Shown here one piece after another: positions 35,357 through 43,558 of a stretch of DNA of 64,000 bases. Below the pieces are notes generated by a model. The model was not told the DNA's origin, made no database searches, and saw only the letters and a list, made by a program, of their open reading frames with translations. The position numbers were made by a program, and so were the translations under genes. The stretch lies in the NCBI GenBank assembly GCA_030430165.1, contig JAUIGL010000001.1:124001-188000 (forward strand), written 5' to 3'. Position 1 is the first letter of the stretch. Each line of letters opens with the position of its first letter. This DNA is from a bacterium (GTDB lineage Bacteria > Desulfobacterota > Binatia > HRBIN30 > CADEER01).

Positions 35357-35926
35357 ATGCGGCGCGCACACCGATCCTCTTGGAGACTCGTTGTCTTGCT
35401 TCTTGCACTACTGCCTCAGGTTGGTTGCTGGGACGACGGGCCGATTCCGATCGAGGAGCCGCTGGAGATTCTCTTCGGCTCGAGTGAGCTGGGCGGTGGA
35501 CGGTTGGTGACGGACTTCGACTTCGGCGTGCCCGTCCCGGTCGTCTTCAACATGGAGATCGGGGGCTTTTCGATCTACAGCGCGACCGAGCCCGGCTTCG
35601 TTCCCTTCGGGCCGCGCCAAGTAGTCAGCTCACCGTTCGGGGTCCCCGATGGGACGACGATCGGAATGCGGATCACCGAGATCGATCCGGAGGTCCAGGT
35701 GGTCTTCAGCAACGGCCTGTTGTCGCAGCCTGGCGACGAGGTCGTGATCGGCGACGCTCCATTCGACATCCACCCGACCTGGCAGCTGAGCTTCCCGCCT
35801 GACGCCGTCCTCCAGCCTCGCTTCGTCAGCTTCGTGCTGACCACCACCTCTCCCGACTACGAAGAGTCCGAGGAGTACACGCTGACCATCCTCGTCGATG
35901 AGGCGGACGACGAAGAGCTGATTTGA
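35357..35926 (+). CDS. Exported lipoprotein-like member of the cluster's shared-domain family
   Basis: 189 residues from ATG 35357; the longer open frame begins in repeat-like sequence and was not used. Signal sequence LVVLLLALLPQVGCWDD (possible lipobox). The domain shows GGGRLVTDFDFG, IYSATEPGF, GTTIGMRITEIDPEVQ, DIHPTWQLSFP and YEESEEYTLTIL, aligned with the other four paralogues; the H-x-H-P core is reduced to IHP. A 106-bp part of this gene (35611-35716) recurs at 40405-40510. It lies after the TonB receptor in the same direction. Confidence 0.7.
   Translation: MRRAHRSSWRLVVLLLALLPQVGCWDDGPIPIEEPLEILFGSSELGGGRLVTDFDFGVPVPVVFNMEIGGFSIYSATEPGFVPFGPRQVVSSPFGVPDGTTIGMRITEIDPEVQVVFSNGLLSQPGDEVVIGDAPFDIHPTWQLSFPPDAVLQPRFVSFVLTTTSPDYEESEEYTLTILVDEADDEELI
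35611..35716 (+). repeat. 106-bp segment duplicated (inverted) at 40405-40510
   Basis: By eye only about 11 of 106 bases differ between this segment and the reverse complement of 40405-40510. Both encode VPDGTTIGMRITEIDPEV and its flanks, while sequence on either side is unrelated. Confidence 0.75.
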
Positions 35927-36022
35927 GGTTAGGCGACACGACGGCGCTCGTCGGGTCTGGTGCTCGCCGGGTCTGGTGAAGGGGGTTAGTGATGGGACAG
36001 CCAACCATTGGAGGTAACGGTC

Positions 36023-36265
36023 ATGCGAACGATCTTGCGGCAGCTTCGAGTCGCTACCGGGGTTGCGACGCTAGTGGCCTCGTCGGTGCCGATGTGGGTG
36101 CTGTCCGGCACCTCGGCGTACGCCGAGGACTCGGCCGCGGCGGACGAACACGCTGATGAGCACGAGCACCACCACGGCAAGGACGGGCACGCCGACGACC
36201 ACGAGCATCATCATGCCGAGGGCGGCGGCGACGACGACGATCACCATCACCACGAAGGCGACTGA
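36023..36265 (+). CDS. Exported His-rich peptide, putative metal binder
   Basis: 80 residues from ATG 36023 with GGAGG 8 bases upstream. A signal peptide ends near TSAYAED. The mature roughly 45 residues are almost only His, Asp, Glu, Ala and Gly (DEHEHHHGKDGHADDHEHHH and a final DDHHHHEGD). Such composition binds Zn, Ni or Cu. It lies between two shared-domain lipoproteins, downstream of the ZnuD-like receptor, so a periplasmic metal buffer or chaperone role is plausible. No known family. Confidence 0.7.
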   Translation: MRTILRQLRVATGVATLVASSVPMWVLSGTSAYAEDSAAADEHADEHEHHHGKDGHADDHEHHHAEGGGDDDDHHHHEGD

Positions 36266-36408
36266 ATCTGCCGTAGCGTTTCCGGTACTCAACAGGTCGA
36301 CGCCGCACCCGGCGGGCGTCGTCCCCCGTCGGGAGCCGATTCTCGACACGATCCGCGACTGGATCAAGGCCGGAGCTCCGTCCTGACGAGCTTCGAGAGG
36401 AGGTAGTT

Positions 36409-37158
36409 ATGCGGTGCTTTTTTACGCTGGTTCGCTTCGCGATTCTGGTTGGTCTGGTGGCCACACTGGTTGCGTGCGGTAGTGACGACGACGATGGCGG
36501 CGGTATGCCGGCTCCGACCCCGACGCCCGAGGAAGAGGGACACGATCATCGCGATTTCGAGATCGGCTCCACCGAAGAGGGGGGTGGCCAGCTCGACGCC
36601 GAGTTCGACTACGACGAGCCGATCTCGCTCTTCTTCAACCGATGTCTCGGTGGAGAAGGGGAGGAATGCGAGGGCGGAACGCGGATCTATTCCGCGGTGA
36701 ATCCCGGCTTCGTCGCCCACGGTCACGACGATGGCCACCACGACGATGGCCACGACGAAGATGACGGTCACGATGACGATGGTCACGACGACGAGGGGGA
36801 AGAGTTGTCGGAGCTCCTCGAAGGCACGGAGATCAGCATCGAAGTGATCGCTATCGACGAGGGTCTGTCGATGGTGGTCGAAGGTGAGACCCTGAATTCG
36901 CCGGGGCAGATTGCCGGTCTCGGCGCCGCGCCAGAGTTTCACAGCGACGCCCAATCGATCGTCGGAATCACCGACCTCGACCACCTCGAAGACGAGTTTG
37001 CGCTGACCTTCCGTCTAATCACCGACGCGCCGGAGTACGCGGATTCGGAAGAGCTGACGATCTACTTCGAGGCCGTCGAGGATGATCACGAACACGAAGA
37101 CGACGATCACGAGCACGAGGACGACGAACACGAAGACGACGATCACGAGCACGAGTAA
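36409..37158 (+). CDS. His/Asp-rich lipoprotein with the cluster's shared domain
   Basis: 249 residues. Lipobox TLVAC at Cys 23, then GSDDDDGG. The shared domain reads GGGQLDAEFDYDEPI, IYSAVNPGFVAHG, TEISIEVIAIDEG, then YADSEELTIYFEAV. Two His/Asp tracts interrupt and end it: residues about 104-128 (DDGHHDDGHDEDDGHDDDG) and the C-terminal 24 residues of alternating EH/DD. The usual HxHPEYQL strand is degenerate (PEFHSDAQSIVG). Probably a membrane-anchored metal-binding protein. A strong hairpin follows the stop. Confidence 0.72.
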   Translation: MRCFFTLVRFAILVGLVATLVACGSDDDDGGGMPAPTPTPEEEGHDHRDFEIGSTEEGGGQLDAEFDYDEPISLFFNRCLGGEGEECEGGTRIYSAVNPGFVAHGHDDGHHDDGHDEDDGHDDDGHDDEGEELSELLEGTEISIEVIAIDEGLSMVVEGETLNSPGQIAGLGAAPEFHSDAQSIVGITDLDHLEDEFALTFRLITDAPEYADSEELTIYFEAVEDDHEHEDDDHEHEDDEHEDDDHEHE

Positions 37159-37176
37159 GGTGCGTCCGTAACCCGT

Positions 37177-37209
37177 GGCGCGAGCGCGACTTGTGGTTGC
37201 GCTCGCGCC
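37177..37209 (+). terminator. GC-rich hairpin after the His-rich lipoprotein gene
   Basis: Perfect 11-bp stem GGCGCGAGCGC/GCGCTCGCGCC with an 11-base loop, extendable by a G-U and an A-U pair. It starts 19 bases after the stop. No U-tract. It probably ends or attenuates the cluster transcript. Confidence 0.6.
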
Positions 37210-37488
37210 GCGGGAACCGCGACGGCGATCGAGAAGCGGGCCGCTATGCGGGCGAACCGCGCAGCGCTCCGCCGCCGCGCCCGTCGCACCGTGACCAGCG
37301 ACCAGCTGATCGTCGCCCTCGCGCACGCGCTGCCGAGTTCCCCGCCCGAGCCGTAGGCCGGCATTCGCAGTGCAACCTTCGTCCCGCGCGACGAGCGCCC
37401 GGGTCGTTGCTTGGCGCTGTCGATTCGTGCGAGAAGCCGTTCTGGCCTGGTAGCTGGACTCAAAGCGGCCACCGAGAGGGATTGGGGG
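37210..37488. other. Spacer without supportable gene
   Basis: Very GC-rich. A 36-codon frame from ATG 37245 and longer antisense frames are present but show no motif, ribosome site or protein-like composition. It separates the hairpin from the DUF2490 gene. Confidence 0.5.
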
Positions 37489-38226
37489 ATGTTGGTGAAC
37501 TTTTGGTCGGTCGGGGCTCGGCGAGCGGCGGCGCGCTTCGCCCTTGTCGCGCTTGCGCTGTGTTCCCTGAGCGCGCAGCCATCGCGCGCCGGAGATATCC
37601 AGCACGACGCCGGAGGCTGGATCATGTTCTTCGGCCAGGGCAGCTTCGAGCCCCTCAACTTGAGTCTGGCGCGACTACGGTGGTGGTTCGATCTGCAGCC
37701 GCGCTTGACCGAAGACTCGGATTTCAACCAACTACTGGTTCGGCCGGGAGTCGGTTACGCCTTTGGAGACGCGAGCCTTTGGCTCGGCTACGCCTACATT
37801 CTCGACGATCCGGCGAATCGGTCCAGCTTCGACGAGCACCGAATCTGGCAGCAGTTCTTGTACTCGCGTTCGTTTGGGTCGCTCGGTGCGCAGAGCCGGA
37901 CCCGCCTGGAGCAACGCTTCGTCGAGACCGGGTCGGATACCGGCTGGCGATTCCGCGAGTTCGTCAAGCTCACCCACCCGCTGGGGATCGATCGCTTCGG
38001 AATCGCTGCCTACGACGAGGTCTTCTTCGATCTCAACGATACCGACTGGGGCGCAGACGCGGGATTTACGCAGAATCGATTGTTCGTCGGGCCTTCCTGG
38101 AAGCCGGTCGCTATCCCCGGGCTTACCATCGAGCTCGGTTACCTCAACCAGTACCTCAACCGCGAGGGGCGTGCCGACGCCATGAACCACATCGCGTCGC
38201 TCAACTTCCTCTACAGCGCCCGTTGA
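37489..38226 (+). CDS. DUF2490 outer-membrane-like protein
   Basis: 245 residues from ATG 37489 with GAGAGGGATTGGGGG upstream. Signal peptide (RFALVALALCSLSAQPSRA). The remainder is a run of amphipathic strands, GGWIMFFGQGSFE, WWFDLQPRLTEDSDFNQLLVRPG, LWLGYAYILDD and RTRLEQRFVETGSDTGWRF, ending HIASLNFLYSAR. This is the DUF2490 pattern, small outer-membrane barrels of unknown transport role. It is the last gene in the cluster's direction, 280 bp beyond the hairpin, and may have its own promoter. Confidence 0.78.
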   Translation: MLVNFWSVGARRAAARFALVALALCSLSAQPSRAGDIQHDAGGWIMFFGQGSFEPLNLSLARLRWWFDLQPRLTEDSDFNQLLVRPGVGYAFGDASLWLGYAYILDDPANRSSFDEHRIWQQFLYSRSFGSLGAQSRTRLEQRFVETGSDTGWRFREFVKLTHPLGIDRFGIAAYDEVFFDLNDTDWGADAGFTQNRLFVGPSWKPVAIPGLTIELGYLNQYLNREGRADAMNHIASLNFLYSAR

Positions 38227-38326
38227 AAGGCTCTGTGGCTAGCGTCGGCCCGCCGTCTAAGCGGCGCGCGGTGCGGTAGCGCGGTTGGCTGGACGGTGCG
38301 CCCGCTTTCATCGGAGAATGTCGACC

Positions 38327-38773
38327 ATGAAGAAGCCGTTTGTTCTGCAACTAGGGGACCGCCCGCGCGGGTTGGATGTCGTGGGCGAAAAGATCACCGT
38401 GCTCGCCTCGCAGGATCGCACGAGTGGCCACGAGGTGTTTTTTCAGGACGGGGTCAAGGACACCGGGCCTCCCCCTCACTCGCACGAATGGGATGAATCC
38501 TTCTTCATTCTGAGCGGTACGGTGCAGTTCGGGATCGCCGACGACCAGTTCTCCGCCGGGCCGGGGGCGTTCGTTCACGTTCCCGGGGGGACGGTCCACT
38601 GGTTTCGCTTCGAAGGCGACGATGCCGAGATGTTGTCGATCACCGGCAACGGGAGCCGTGCCGCCGATTTCTTCACCCAGGTGGATCGCGACGTCGCGGA
38701 CCCGGGCGACATCGAGACGCTGGCCGCGGTCGCCGACACGCACGAGTTGCGAATCATCCCCGCTTCGGATTAG
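38327..38773 (+). CDS. Cupin-domain protein
   Basis: 148 residues from ATG 38327 (ATG 38318 also in frame; GGAG at 38313 favours the later start). A single beta-barrel: TGPPPHSHEWDESFFILSG gives the first cupin motif with metal-binding His, His and Glu, and PGAFVHVPGGTVHWFRFEG the second with His. All four metal ligands are present, so it can be an enzyme or a small-molecule sensor. It faces the ABC binding-protein gene convergently. Confidence 0.85.
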   Translation: MKKPFVLQLGDRPRGLDVVGEKITVLASQDRTSGHEVFFQDGVKDTGPPPHSHEWDESFFILSGTVQFGIADDQFSAGPGAFVHVPGGTVHWFRFEGDDAEMLSITGNGSRAADFFTQVDRDVADPGDIETLAAVADTHELRIIPASD

Positions 38774-38807
38774 TCGGGCGCGACAGGGGGTGCCCGCCTT
38801 CACGGAC

Positions 38808-40016
38808 TCAGGCCGGCGGGACCAAGGACGGCACCAGCTCGGCGACGAAGCTGCGCGCACCACCTTCGACACGGAGGATGGTAACTGACTTCGTCGGGAT
38901 CCGGTCGCCGTCGGAGAAGGTGATCGTGCCGGTGACGCCTTCGAAGCCCGTGGTCGCCGCGAGGGCGTCGCCGACCGAGCCTGCATCGTCGCTGCCGGCG
39001 CGTTCGATGGCGCCGGCCAGGAGTCGGGTCGCATCGTAGCCGAGGGCGGTGAAGGCATCCGGAGTGCCGCCGGGGTAGGCGCTCGCGTAGGCTTCGCGGA
39101 AGGCGACGACCTGCGGATCTGGATTGTCGGCGCCGAGATAGGCGTGGGTGGTGAAGAAGACGTCGCCGATCTCCGGATGCTCCTCCCAGAGATCGGCCGA
39201 GTCGAGCCCGTCGCCGCCGAGGATCGCCGTCGCTATACCCGCGTCACGCAGGAGCTGCGCCGCTTGCACGCCGTCGTCGGGTTGCGCCGAGAGATAGATG
39301 ATGTCTGCCGCTTCGACGTTGCGAATCGTATCCTCGTCGAGGTCTTCGACGCTGTACTCGGTTACCGATGCGATCTCGCCACCGAGCTGTTCGAAGCGCG
39401 AACGAAAGTAGCCCTGCAGCAGCGTCGTGTAGGACGACGAGGTGCTATAAAGGATGGACACCGTACGCGCGCCGCGCTCCTCGTAGGCCCACTCGGCCCC
39501 GGCCGCGGCTTGGACGTTGTCGCCGAAGCAGGCCAGGAAGAGCCACTCCGGAACTTCGCCGGGCAGTTGCGGCGAGGTGGCGCCCGAGGTGAGGAATAGC
39601 CGCTCCTCCGCTGCCGCGGTCGGCGCCGCCGCCAGCACCATATCGGTGTCCGACAGGCCGATCACACCCGGCATCGATGGGAAGCGGGTGAGCAGGTCGG
39701 CGGTTCGCGCGGTCACGACCGCAGTGTCGGTTTGCCCATCTTCCAGCGCCAGTTGCAGCCGGCGACCGAGGACACCGCCATCGGCGTTGATTTGGGCGAC
39801 CGCGAGCCGGGCACCTTCGGCGGACGGAACGTCGAGCGCGGACTGCGCGCCCGTAAGATTGTAGACAGCGCCGATCACGATTGGTGACTCTCGGGGATCG
39901 TCGTCCGAGCAGCCAACCCCGGACAGACACAGCACTGCACAAAGAATTGCCGCAATCCAGGCGCCGACACCCGCGTCCTCGTGGCGCTCCGTCGCGCCCT
40001 TCCTCGTCTTTGTCAT
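38808..40016 (-). CDS. ABC transporter substrate-binding lipoprotein (Leu/Ile/Val type)
   Basis: 402 residues from ATG 40016. Signal sequence with lipobox LSGVGC then SDDD. The periplasmic-binding fold type I reads IVIGAVYNLTGAQSALDVP, GARLAVAQINADGGVLGRRLQLALEDGQTD, then VIGLSDTDMVLAAAPTAA and FTALGYDATRLLAGAIERAG. This is the Peripla_BP_6/LivJ family. It normally delivers amino acids, urea or aromatic acids to an ABC importer; no permease or ATPase lies next to it, so it is an orphan here. Confidence 0.88.
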   Translation of the reverse strand: MTKTRKGATERHEDAGVGAWIAAILCAVLCLSGVGCSDDDPRESPIVIGAVYNLTGAQSALDVPSAEGARLAVAQINADGGVLGRRLQLALEDGQTDTAVVTARTADLLTRFPSMPGVIGLSDTDMVLAAAPTAAAEERLFLTSGATSPQLPGEVPEWLFLACFGDNVQAAAGAEWAYEERGARTVSILYSTSSSYTTLLQGYFRSRFEQLGGEIASVTEYSVEDLDEDTIRNVEAADIIYLSAQPDDGVQAAQLLRDAGIATAILGGDGLDSADLWEEHPEIGDVFFTTHAYLGADNPDPQVVAFREAYASAYPGGTPDAFTALGYDATRLLAGAIERAGSDDAGSVGDALAATTGFEGVTGTITFSDGDRIPTKSVTILRVEGGARSFVAELVPSLVPPA

Positions 40017-40146
40017 GTGTTGCACCGGCTCTCTGCAGTCTCTTTCTTCGACCGGCGCCTGGCCCGGCAGAGGTGCCAGACACCCGGGTTGGTCAGTTCG
40101 TTGTACACGAGTTGACTTGCGTCGGAAAAGCGTTTGCGGCCGTTCT

Positions 40147-40602
40147 CTACGCCGCCGGCCCGGTGTCGGCTGGTGCTGTCGCTGCAGGTTTCTTCCGCGC
40201 GTGCTCGATTCGAGCCCGCGCGAGCGCCGAGAGTTGTTCGACCGCGTCGCGCTCGATCTGGTCTCGCTCGATCGGGCCGAGCACGGCGATCCGCAGCTCG
40301 TGGCGCCCTTCCACGACCAGGGTGCCGGGCGGCCAGGCTTGTCCCATTCCCTCGAGCAAGACTGGAACGATCGGCACTCTGGCCCGCTTGGCTGCGACGA
40401 AGGCGCCGTTGCTGAAAACCACATGGACCTCTGGATCGATCTCGGTGATTCGCATTCCGATCGTCGTCCCGTCGGGCACAGCGAACGGCGAGCTGACCAC
40501 TTGGCGCTGCCCGACTGGATCAGCCGCATCGGTTGGCGCTCGCAGGCCGGAATCCTCCTCGACCAGCTCGAGAAGGAGACGCTGCGTAGGGTGTCCGCGC
40601 AA
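40147..40602 (-). pseudogene. Chimeric fragment: shared-domain segment joined to acyltransferase C-terminus
   Basis: An open frame of 151 codons (TTG start). The first 32 residues are unrecognised. The next about 35 (RQVVSSPFAVPDGTTIGMR...) are the duplicated segment from the exported protein at 35357. The rest (NGAFVAAKRARVPIVPVLLEG ... VLGPIERDQIERDAVEQLS) matches the C-terminus of PlsC-type 1-acylglycerol-phosphate acyltransferases. The acyltransferase catalytic HxxxxD half is absent. I read it as a recombination product, probably not a functional enzyme. Confidence 0.6.
40405..40510 (-). repeat. 106-bp inverted copy of 35611-35716
   Basis: About 90 percent identical by eye to 35611-35716, on the opposite strand, with abrupt loss of similarity at both ends. 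The 3' breakpoint falls right after the codons for SNG, where acyltransferase homology begins. Confidence 0.75.
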
Positions 40603-40659
40603 TCTGGACCTTCCTCGGCGGGGCCGGCCACGCGAGCGGCGGAGGATTGATGGCGAGGC

Positions 40660-41676
40660 TCAGGCTCCACCCGATGGGTAGTTGCCCGGGGTGTTCCCGG
40701 TCCACCGCTTGAACGCCCGCGAGAACGTCGTCGAATCCGCGAAACCGAGCAGGAAGGCGATCTCCTTGATCGCGTATCGCCCTTCGCGCAGGTAGCTGCA
40801 GGCGAGCTCGACCCGGGATTCGCGAAGCAGCGCTCGGTAGGTGGTCCCTTCCTCGCCCAACAGCCGGTGCAGGTGCCGCTTGCTCAGACCGAGCTGGCTG
40901 GCAACGGTTGCCTCGGTCGGCCCGTCGGGCAGGCTTCGCAGCAATTCCTGGCGCACTCGGGCGGCGACAGTTGCCTGGTCGAGAGCCTCGAGCTGACGAG
41001 CCATGATCTCGTCGTTCTGATGGGCGATGGTTGCGTTGGCGTCGGGCAGCGGTCGCCCGGCATCCGTTCGCGAATACTCGAGGCGGTTCTCCGGTGCGCC
41101 GAAGTGAACGCGACAGCGAAACTTCTCGGCGAATCGCTCCGCCTCCCGCGGGGCTGCGCGGCGCAACCGCACGGCCTCGGGCTGGACGTGCCATTCGCCG
41201 GTCAGAAACCTGGCCATCCTCACGATCAGCAGGGCGAAGGCGTCGATCGATGCGTCGGCAGGATGATGATCTTCGTCGACAGGAATGACGAAACGCACCT
41301 GGTCCGTGTCGCCCTCGAAGCGAGGTAGCGCGCCGCTGGTTACGAAACCGTGATAGCGAACGATCCGCTTGAGGGCCGCCTCGAGGGTAGGGCTGGCGAA
41401 CAAGCTGAACGTCAGCGCCCCAAAAGTGTTCGGCGTGACGTGGCGCGGTACCACCAATCCGAAGCACGGGTCGCCGGTCGCATCTACCGCCAGATGCCAC
41501 AGCTGGGTGACGGCAGGTTGGGGGACGCGAATCTCCGGGTTGAGGATCGCCTCCGCCGGGACTCCGGCCTCGCGAGCGACCTCTGCCCCGGCAACCCCTT
41601 GCGCGTCCAGCGCGCGAATGATCGCGTGCACCCAGTTGCCCATGGTGGACGTCGGTGAACCAGCGTTCTGCCCCAT
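40660..41676 (-). CDS. AraC-family transcriptional regulator (Arabinose_bd type)
   Basis: 338 residues from ATG 41676; ATG 41643 and an upstream TTG are alternatives. The N-terminal domain (LDAQGVAGAEVAREAGVP ... FGALTFSLFASPTLEAALKRIVRYHGF) is the PF12625 Arabinose_bd effector domain. The C-terminal AraC HTH pair has VASQLGLSKRHLHRLLGEEG and IKEIAFLLGFADSTTFSRAFKRWTG. Regulators of this type often control lipid or aromatic catabolism. It is divergent from the exported propeller-like gene, with palindromes in between. Confidence 0.92.
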   Translation of the reverse strand: MGQNAGSPTSTMGNWVHAIIRALDAQGVAGAEVAREAGVPAEAILNPEIRVPQPAVTQLWHLAVDATGDPCFGLVVPRHVTPNTFGALTFSLFASPTLEAALKRIVRYHGFVTSGALPRFEGDTDQVRFVIPVDEDHHPADASIDAFALLIVRMARFLTGEWHVQPEAVRLRRAAPREAERFAEKFRCRVHFGAPENRLEYSRTDAGRPLPDANATIAHQNDEIMARQLEALDQATVAARVRQELLRSLPDGPTEATVASQLGLSKRHLHRLLGEEGTTYRALLRESRVELACSYLREGRYAIKEIAFLLGFADSTTFSRAFKRWTGNTPGNYPSGGA

Positions 41677-41716
41677 CCCGAAGACACCAAGCAAGGAATG
41701 TCTCGTTCGGCAAGTG

Positions 41717-41728
41717 ATTCGGCCGAAT
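41717..41728. promoter_or_regulatory. Palindrome in the araC-like/lipoprotein divergent region
   Basis: ATTCGGCCGAAT is a perfect 12-bp palindrome 41 bases upstream of the AraC-type start. A second inverted repeat, CGGTTGG/CCAACCG with a 5-base spacer, lies at 41809-41827. Either could be an operator for the divergent pair. Confidence 0.4.
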
Positions 41729-41908
41729 GGGCATGCACGCGGACCTTCGGCGGGTGCGAGCGCGAAGCTAAGATCACCGCCGACACCAACGGGCAACTCG
41801 GGTTTGAGCGGTTGGCGCTACCAACCGGCGGCTACAACCCGGGATCGGGAAGCGAGCTTCAAGTGCAACGAGGGCGGCCGCGCGGCCGGATCGAATCGGA
41901 GGTGGAGC

Positions 41909-43393
41909 ATGACCAGAGCTTTGCGAATTGGCGTCTTGGGTTTCGCGGGGATGCTCGCTGCCGCAGGGTGCGGCGACGGGGACGACGACGGGGCGGCGAC
42001 GACGGGTGACGCCCGATCCTTTCTCCACGAGTCGTCCTGGCCGGTGCCGACGTCGGATACATGGCGCTCGAGCTCGGTTGCCCGAGGCGGTCTCCCCGCC
42101 GACGTGCGAAGCGAGGATCTCATCGCAAGCAGCGCCGCCCTCGGAGCCGTGCCGATCTTCTCGCTCACCTACTCGAACGACACTCTGTTCGTACTGGGGG
42201 GGAACCCGTTCCTTCTCGAGCTGTTCACATTGGCACAGGCCAACACCCCGCCGACGCGCGATCCGTCCGTTTTGCTCGAGCTGGTCGAGAACTTCGTCGC
42301 GAACAGTGCGGTCGACCCCTATGTGGCCAAGGTCGACGCGACGACGATGGCAGTGGAGATCCTCGAGCTGCCCAAGGGGGACACGCCGAACTACCCAGGC
42401 GGGTTGGTCGCTCACCGGAACGGCTTCTTGTACGCAGCGGCGACGGCGACCCTGCACGAGATCGATCCCGACGATTTCCGAATCGTCCGCTCTCTCGCCC
42501 TACCGCTCGACGGCGAGAGGCCCGGCTCGACGATCTACAACAGTCTGCAGATCTCGACGCGGAACGGCGACCTGTTCCTCAAAACTGGAACCCAGGCACC
42601 GACCGGGATGATCGTCAGCGTCGATGTCGATCGTTTCGAGGTCCGCGACACGATCGTGGCCGAGCTCGGAACGGCACGGCTGACCACGGCGATGCAGGAT
42701 GGAGTCGAGTTCATCTACATACCGGGTGAGACGGAGACGCTGCGGTTCGAGGTCACCGACGATGGATTCGAGCTGGATGCCGATTGGTCCAAGACCTACC
42801 TGGTCGACGGCGACGGGACGACTCCAGGGGTCGGCGTCTTGAATATGGGCAACGCCAATGCGGTCCTCTTTCCCAACAACAACACGGTGCTCTACGGCGT
42901 ATCCGCGCCTTTGGGGCTGTTCTCTCAATCCACCATCGACGATACGGCGCTTCCGCGCAGCGTGAACGCCACCGGCACCTCGGCGCCGGGAGGCAGCTTC
43001 ACCATGGTCACCGGGAATCCGGTCGAGTCGGGGACCGTCGTCGCTCAGGACAGTGTCAACGGCCGACTCGCGGCCTGGAGGGTCGGGCAGGGCGGTTCAT
43101 TCGAGAGACTCTGGGAAACCAGCGATTTCAGCGCCGCGGTCGGCTCTGCGATGGTGGTCGAGACCGACCGCCTCTACATCGACGACCGGGTTTGTCCGGA
43201 CGAGACCCAGACCGGCTGCACTCTGTTCCTGGTGGTGCTCGATCTGAGCAACGGCGAAGAGCTCGCCCGCGTCGAAGTCGCAGGCAGCACCGCGACTCTG
43301 TCGCACATCATGGTGAGCGACGACGCCGTCTACCACATCGCTTCCGAAGGCGGGTTGCCTCGGGGATTCATCACCAAGGTGTCGGCGAGGTGA
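41909..43393 (+). CDS. Exported beta-propeller-like lipoprotein of unknown function
   Basis: 494 residues from ATG 41909 with GGAGGTGG upstream. Lipobox LAAAGC followed by GDGDDDG. The rest has repeated blade-like segments: VPIFSLTYSNDTLFVLGG, AKVDATTMAVEILELP, GGLVAHRNGFLYAAATATLHEID and VSVDVDRFEVRDTIVAELG, and a late DRVCPDETQTGC. The pattern resembles PQQ-like or YVTN propellers, without residues that identify a cofactor. It is divergent from the AraC-type gene. Confidence 0.65.
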   Translation: MTRALRIGVLGFAGMLAAAGCGDGDDDGAATTGDARSFLHESSWPVPTSDTWRSSSVARGGLPADVRSEDLIASSAALGAVPIFSLTYSNDTLFVLGGNPFLLELFTLAQANTPPTRDPSVLLELVENFVANSAVDPYVAKVDATTMAVEILELPKGDTPNYPGGLVAHRNGFLYAAATATLHEIDPDDFRIVRSLALPLDGERPGSTIYNSLQISTRNGDLFLKTGTQAPTGMIVSVDVDRFEVRDTIVAELGTARLTTAMQDGVEFIYIPGETETLRFEVTDDGFELDADWSKTYLVDGDGTTPGVGVLNMGNANAVLFPNNNTVLYGVSAPLGLFSQSTIDDTALPRSVNATGTSAPGGSFTMVTGNPVESGTVVAQDSVNGRLAAWRVGQGGSFERLWETSDFSAAVGSAMVVETDRLYIDDRVCPDETQTGCTLFLVVLDLSNGEELARVEVAGSTATLSHIMVSDDAVYHIASEGGLPRGFITKVSAR

Positions 43394-43539
43394 GCGACAG
43401 ATCCTGGCGAAGGTGATGGGATCGCGCCCCTGTCGCTCGTCGAGCCGATGAAGGGGCCGAAATCGCCTGACTGATTCGAGCAGGGGGGAGCCAAGCCCGC
43501 TCCATTTCCTCGGAAGCTTGGCTCGGAAACTGCAGCGGT

Positions 43540-43557
43540 TTGGGTTAGAATTCCCAA
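43540..43557. promoter_or_regulatory. TTGGG-N8-CCCAA operator before the DUF6502 gene
   Basis: TTGGG-TTAGAATT-CCCAA ends one base before the GTG start of the DUF6502 gene; flanking T and A extend it to TTTGGG/CCCAAA. The same 18-bp layout occurs at 45835-45852, overlapping the DUF4331 promoter. I infer one regulator acts on both. Confidence 0.65.
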
Positions 43558-43558
43558 A

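Noticed and set aside
37245-37355. 36-codon frame in the spacer before the DUF2490 gene
   Set aside because: No ribosome site or motif; Arg-rich by composition.
38808-40670. 620-codon version of the ABC binding protein
   Set aside because: The first 218 codons overlap the chimeric fragment in another frame and lack protein-like features; the signal peptide begins at ATG 40016.
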